Translations under genes and position numbers: made by a program | DNA from: Asticcacaulis biprosthecium C19 | GTDB lineage: Bacteria > Pseudomonadota > Alphaproteobacteria > Caulobacterales > Caulobacteraceae | DNA: 45,284 nucleotides | Reading direction: 5' to 3' | Assembly: GCF_000204015.1 (NCBI RefSeq) | Contig: NZ_GL883077.1 | Location: 947,607-992,890, forward strand | Shown here: positions 42,444 to 45,284 of the stretch, in pieces | Layout: every line of letters begins with the position of its first letter | Position numbering within the stretch: position 1 is the first letter of the stretch | Notes under the pieces: model-generated | Told to the model about the DNA's origin: nothing | Database searches by the model: none | Seen by the model: the letters and a program-made list of their open reading frames with translations, nothing else

Positions 42444-44840
42444 CTAAACCTCATCTCCCAACCCATCACGCGGCGGGTTGCACGCCTTATTCAGATAGTC
42501 CTTCACCTCGGCATAGCCGTTGGTCCGGTCGGTCTGGCTCAACTGGCCACGCGCCGCCAACCCCTCCCAGGTTTCGCGCGTCTGCACCCAGGCCTCACAG
42601 GCCTTGTCATACTGTCCGGCATTGTAGAAATTACCGCCGCGCGTGGCCAGGGTCGTCGCCAAACCGCGCACGGCAAATGGTGCCCCGTCGGCAATCTCGA
42701 TCCTTTTGCGCTGGGCGGCGATGACATCGTCGCTGACCTTTTCCGCTTCATCATACTGTTTGCGGTCGGTCAGCACCTGGGCATAGACATCGCCGACCGC
42801 CGCGACCAGCTCCAGTGCGCCGGTATCGGCCGGATCGCGTTTTTGCAGCGCCTGGGCCAGCGTAAAGGCCTCGGAAATCGTCACCTGGGCTTCAGCGTCG
42901 CGGCCGTTGGTACGGTGAACAATGGCGTTGTAGCGCAAGGCCAGGATAAGCCCGCGCGTCACCTTGGGATTTTGCGGGTCGCGGCGAACGCGCTCGCGGT
43001 TCACGGCGATGTTTTCGGCCAGGACGGCCTTGGCTTCGTCCGGTTTCTTCAGCTTGTGCCAGGCCTCGCCCAGCAGGCGCAACGAAGAACTGCGGCCGGC
43101 GAGAACGGAAAGGTCGTTGCGATACTCGGGCTTCAGGCCCGTGTAAAAGGCATCGGCACGCAGCAGCACATCCCGGGCCTTTTCGAATTCATCCTCCCAC
43201 AGCCAGGAATCGCCCTCGGCCTGGATGGCCATCAAATAGGTGGCGGCCAGCTTGACGTCGGTCGTGGCGCGGTCTTTCAAGAGGGCCTGCGCTGCCAATG
43301 CCTGCTCGCGCGCTTTCGCCGAATTACTGTCATTATAGAGGTTGTTGCCCGACTGCTCGACCAACAGCCCGGCATAGGCCGCCGCCGCCTCCGCATTGTC
43401 CGGATTCTCTTCATGGACGGCTTTCAGCACCGCTTCGCCGCGCGCCAGCAATGCCGTGGCGTCCTTGTACCGGCCCAGGGTCGCATCCTGGCCGCCGCCC
43501 ATTACCTGGGACAGCCGGACGAACCCTTTTCCCGCCTCGATGCGGACGCCCACCGGGGCGCTACGATCCTCAGCCAGCTTTTCGAGGTAGTCTACACCCG
43601 TCTGCGCGATTAGCACGCGCGCCTTGGTGCTGCCCGGCACGGCGCTGACCTCGTCATAGACGTCGAACAACAAGGTATTGGCCAGTTCCCGCGTTTGCGC
43701 ATAGCGGGTCTCGGCCTCGGCGCGGGCCAGTTGCGCCTCGTGATTGGCGCTCAGCACCAGGCCGAACGCCGCTACCACGGCGATCGCCGCAATCCCCGCC
43801 ACCGCCACACCGAAACGGTGGCGCATAATGAACTTGCCGAAGACATAGCCGCGACCGCCGGCCATCGCCGCAACAGGGTAATCTTTGCGATAGGCATCGA
43901 TATCCCCCAGCAGCGCCTCGGCCGTCGCATAGCGATCACCCGGCTTGACCGCTGTCGCGCGGGCGATCACAGCTCGTATCTCCTCGTCGCCCTCCGGCAC
44001 CAGCTTATCCAGCAGCCGCCCCAGAGAATAGATGTCGGCCGCGGTGGTCACCTCCGAACTGATCAGCCGCTCCGGCGCCGCAAATCCCGGCGTCAGGCTT
44101 AACTGCGCCGAGGCCAGCGAGGCCTTTGTGGTCCCCCGGGAAGCTTCATTGGCGGCTTCCGTATCCGTCAGCTTGGCAATGCCGAAGTCGATCAGCTTGA
44201 CGACGCCGTCGCGCGTCACCAGCACGTTTGACGGCGTCAGATCCCGGTGCACCACCAGGCTGCGGTGGGCGCAGCCGACGGCGCGGCACATATCGCCGAA
44301 CAGCGCCAAACGCCGGTCCAGTGGCGGATCCTCCGCCTCGACCCAGTGCTGCAACGGCAATCCGTCGACCCATTCCATCACGATATAGGGCGCGCCGTCC
44401 TCGGTCTCGCCGCCGTCATACAGTCGCGCGATATTGGGATGGCTGAGACTGGCCAGGGTCTGGCGCTCACGCCGGAAGCGCTCGACCAGCGACCCTGACA
44501 GCAGCCCAGCCTTGATCAACTTGATCGCCACCGTATGGGCAAAATCCCCAGTCGCGCGCTCGCCGCGATAGACCGATCCCATGCCGCCGCGCCCGATCAG
44601 TCCGGTAATGCGATAAGCGCCGATACGCTCAGGCTCACGCTCGGGTTCGACCGTATCCGTCGCACCGCCGGTCCGCAGGTTGTGCAACGTATCGGCCTGC
44701 AGCATGGCCAAAAGCCGTTCGCGCACCTTCGGTCGCCCGGCTGTGTGCTCGTCGATCCAGGCCAAACGGTCGGGTTCGGGCACATCCAGCAGGGCTTCGA
44801 AGAGCGAGATGGCTTCGCGTTCGGATCCCAGATCCGTCAT
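42444..44840 (-). CDS. membrane Ser/Thr protein kinase with C-terminal TPR region
   Basis: A 798-residue eukaryotic-type kinase from ATG 44840 (ATGA overlap with the sigma factor stop). Kinase domain about 75-340: GRGGMGSVY (83-91), VAIKLIK with K107, VHRDLTPSNVLV with D200, LIDFGIAK with D218, and PGFAAPE. The catalytic-loop lysine (HRDLKPxN) is replaced by threonine at 202. A membrane helix (about 354-378, RFGVAVAGIAAIAVVAAFGLVL) leads to a long extracytoplasmic helical/TPR region (about 390-798). Such kinases adjacent to ECF sigma factors of this type phosphorylate and activate the sigma factor in studied bacteria (for example the ECF43-type EcfP-PknT pair of Vibrio). Confidence 0.9.
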   Translation of the reverse strand: MTDLGSEREAISLFEALLDVPEPDRLAWIDEHTAGRPKVRERLLAMLQADTLHNLRTGGATDTVEPEREPERIGAYRITGLIGRGGMGSVYRGERATGDFAHTVAIKLIKAGLLSGSLVERFRRERQTLASLSHPNIARLYDGGETEDGAPYIVMEWVDGLPLQHWVEAEDPPLDRRLALFGDMCRAVGCAHRSLVVHRDLTPSNVLVTRDGVVKLIDFGIAKLTDTEAANEASRGTTKASLASAQLSLTPGFAAPERLISSEVTTAADIYSLGRLLDKLVPEGDEEIRAVIARATAVKPGDRYATAEALLGDIDAYRKDYPVAAMAGGRGYVFGKFIMRHRFGVAVAGIAAIAVVAAFGLVLSANHEAQLARAEAETRYAQTRELANTLLFDVYDEVSAVPGSTKARVLIAQTGVDYLEKLAEDRSAPVGVRIEAGKGFVRLSQVMGGGQDATLGRYKDATALLARGEAVLKAVHEENPDNAEAAAAYAGLLVEQSGNNLYNDSNSAKAREQALAAQALLKDRATTDVKLAATYLMAIQAEGDSWLWEDEFEKARDVLLRADAFYTGLKPEYRNDLSVLAGRSSSLRLLGEAWHKLKKPDEAKAVLAENIAVNRERVRRDPQNPKVTRGLILALRYNAIVHRTNGRDAEAQVTISEAFTLAQALQKRDPADTGALELVAAVGDVYAQVLTDRKQYDEAEKVSDDVIAAQRKRIEIADGAPFAVRGLATTLATRGGNFYNAGQYDKACEAWVQTRETWEGLAARGQLSQTDRTNGYAEVKDYLNKACNPPRDGLGDEV

Positions 44841-45284
44841 TGATCGACCGGGTGCATCAGGGCATCGGTCAGCCAGGCGCGCGCGGCCAGCCACCGCCGC
44901 TTCACCGTCGCCTCGGACAAACCGGTCACCTCGGCTATGTCCTCCACCGTCATTCCGCCGAAATAGCGCATCTCCACCAGCTCCATCAGGCCTTCATCAA
45001 TGGCCTTCAGACGGATTAGCGCGGATTCCAGCGATTTCAGGTCAAGCCTTTGTCCGCCTTCGACCTGGGTCGTCAGTTCGACCTTGTGATGTTTGCGTTT
45101 GTCGGTGGCCTTCAGACGGGCATGGTCGACCAGGATGTTGCGCATCAGTCGTGACGCCAAAGCGATCAGGTGGGCGCGGTTGTCGCCTTCGATGCGCTCG
45201 ACCTGCATCAGCCGCAGCACGGCGTCGTTGATCAGGTCGCCGGTCGACAGGGACGAATTGTACTCCCGCCGCAGCCGCGCGGCG
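44837..45284 (-). CDS. ECF-type sigma-70 factor, ECF43-like (cut at right edge)
   Basis: The N-terminus lies beyond base 45284; 148 codons are visible with no start. The frame continues upstream of the internal GTG at 45220 as RLRREYNSSLSTGDLINDAVLRLM, so that GTG is not the start. Region 2: DLINDAVLRLMQV and NRAHLIALASRLMRNILVDHARLK, typical of the sigma subgroup that accompanies Ser/Thr kinases and has no anti-sigma factor. Region 4: EMRYFGGMTVEDIAEVTGLSEATVKRRWLAARAWL, with the helix-turn-helix. The stop overlaps the kinase start by 4 bases (ATGA), so synthesis is coupled. Confidence 0.88.
   Translation of the reverse strand, partial: AARLRREYNSSLSTGDLINDAVLRLMQVERIEGDNRAHLIALASRLMRNILVDHARLKATDKRKHHKVELTTQVEGGQRLDLKSLESALIRLKAIDEGLMELVEMRYFGGMTVEDIAEVTGLSEATVKRRWLAARAWLTDALMHPVDQ

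Overview
The window reads as chromosomal DNA of an alphaproteobacterium, most likely from the Caulobacterales (an Asticcacaulis- or Caulobacter-like organism). The grounds are high GC, an alpha-type divergent HisRS, a DUF4167 protein, the block ubiG / lysC / tandem-receiver regulator / ptsP, two M13 peptidases, and groESL behind a perfect CIRCE element. The genus is inferred, not proven. I see no prophage, insertion sequence, CRISPR array, tRNA or rRNA. Most genes are intact housekeeping or envelope genes. The accessory interest lies between the genes and in a few unusual domain combinations.

Layout. 1-3.4 kb (minus): DUF4167 low-complexity protein, prmC and ubiG. 3.5-8.2 kb (plus): lysC, a double-receiver regulator and ptsP (EI-Ntr). 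8.6-11.6 kb: a DsbD-type thiol reductant transporter, then two small envelope genes on the minus strand. 11.8-13.9 kb: hisS, then a 671-bp gap holding a candidate small RNA, a CRP/FNR-like palindrome, repeated TTGAC-N5/6-GTCAA palindromes and two terminators. 14-20.5 kb: two M13 metallopeptidase genes facing each other across small membrane/secreted proteins and a TetR regulator with three operator copies. 20.7-25.6 kb: a Kef-type K+/H+ antiporter, TyrA, an EF-hand protein and small membrane proteins. 25.8-31.9 kb: a membrane protein/LytTR pair, then an FMN-barrel/GAF/winged-helix regulator preceded by a frameshifted FMN-barrel gene, divergent from a hemerythrin-RTX operon. 32-35 kb: a histidine kinase and a lipoprotein amidohydrolase. 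35.2-37.7 kb: groL, groS and a DUF883-like gene. 37.9-42.2 kb: a secreted EEP phosphatase/nuclease, a DUF2975-DUF2975-XRE operon and a FAN1-like VRR-NUC/DEDDh exonuclease fusion. 42.4 kb to the end: a TPR Ser/Thr kinase translationally coupled to an ECF sigma factor that runs off the right edge.

The most distinctive signal is a family of large intergenic inverted repeats (2.4, 8.2, 13.6, 37.7 and 42.3 kb). Each arm is made of 7-10 nt units in tandem, such as GAACGCGAAT, CACGAAC, CACAGATTA and GCGAAGAC. The arms (26-38 nt) are perfect or one mismatch apart in four of the five elements. The arm sequence differs between elements but the architecture is shared, and the elements always lie outside genes. 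Next in interest are the candidate sRNA downstream of hisS, the FAN1-exonuclease fusion, the hemerythrin-RTX/FMN-GAF locus with its G-run frameshift, and the ECF-kinase pair with a Lys-to-Thr change in the kinase catalytic loop.
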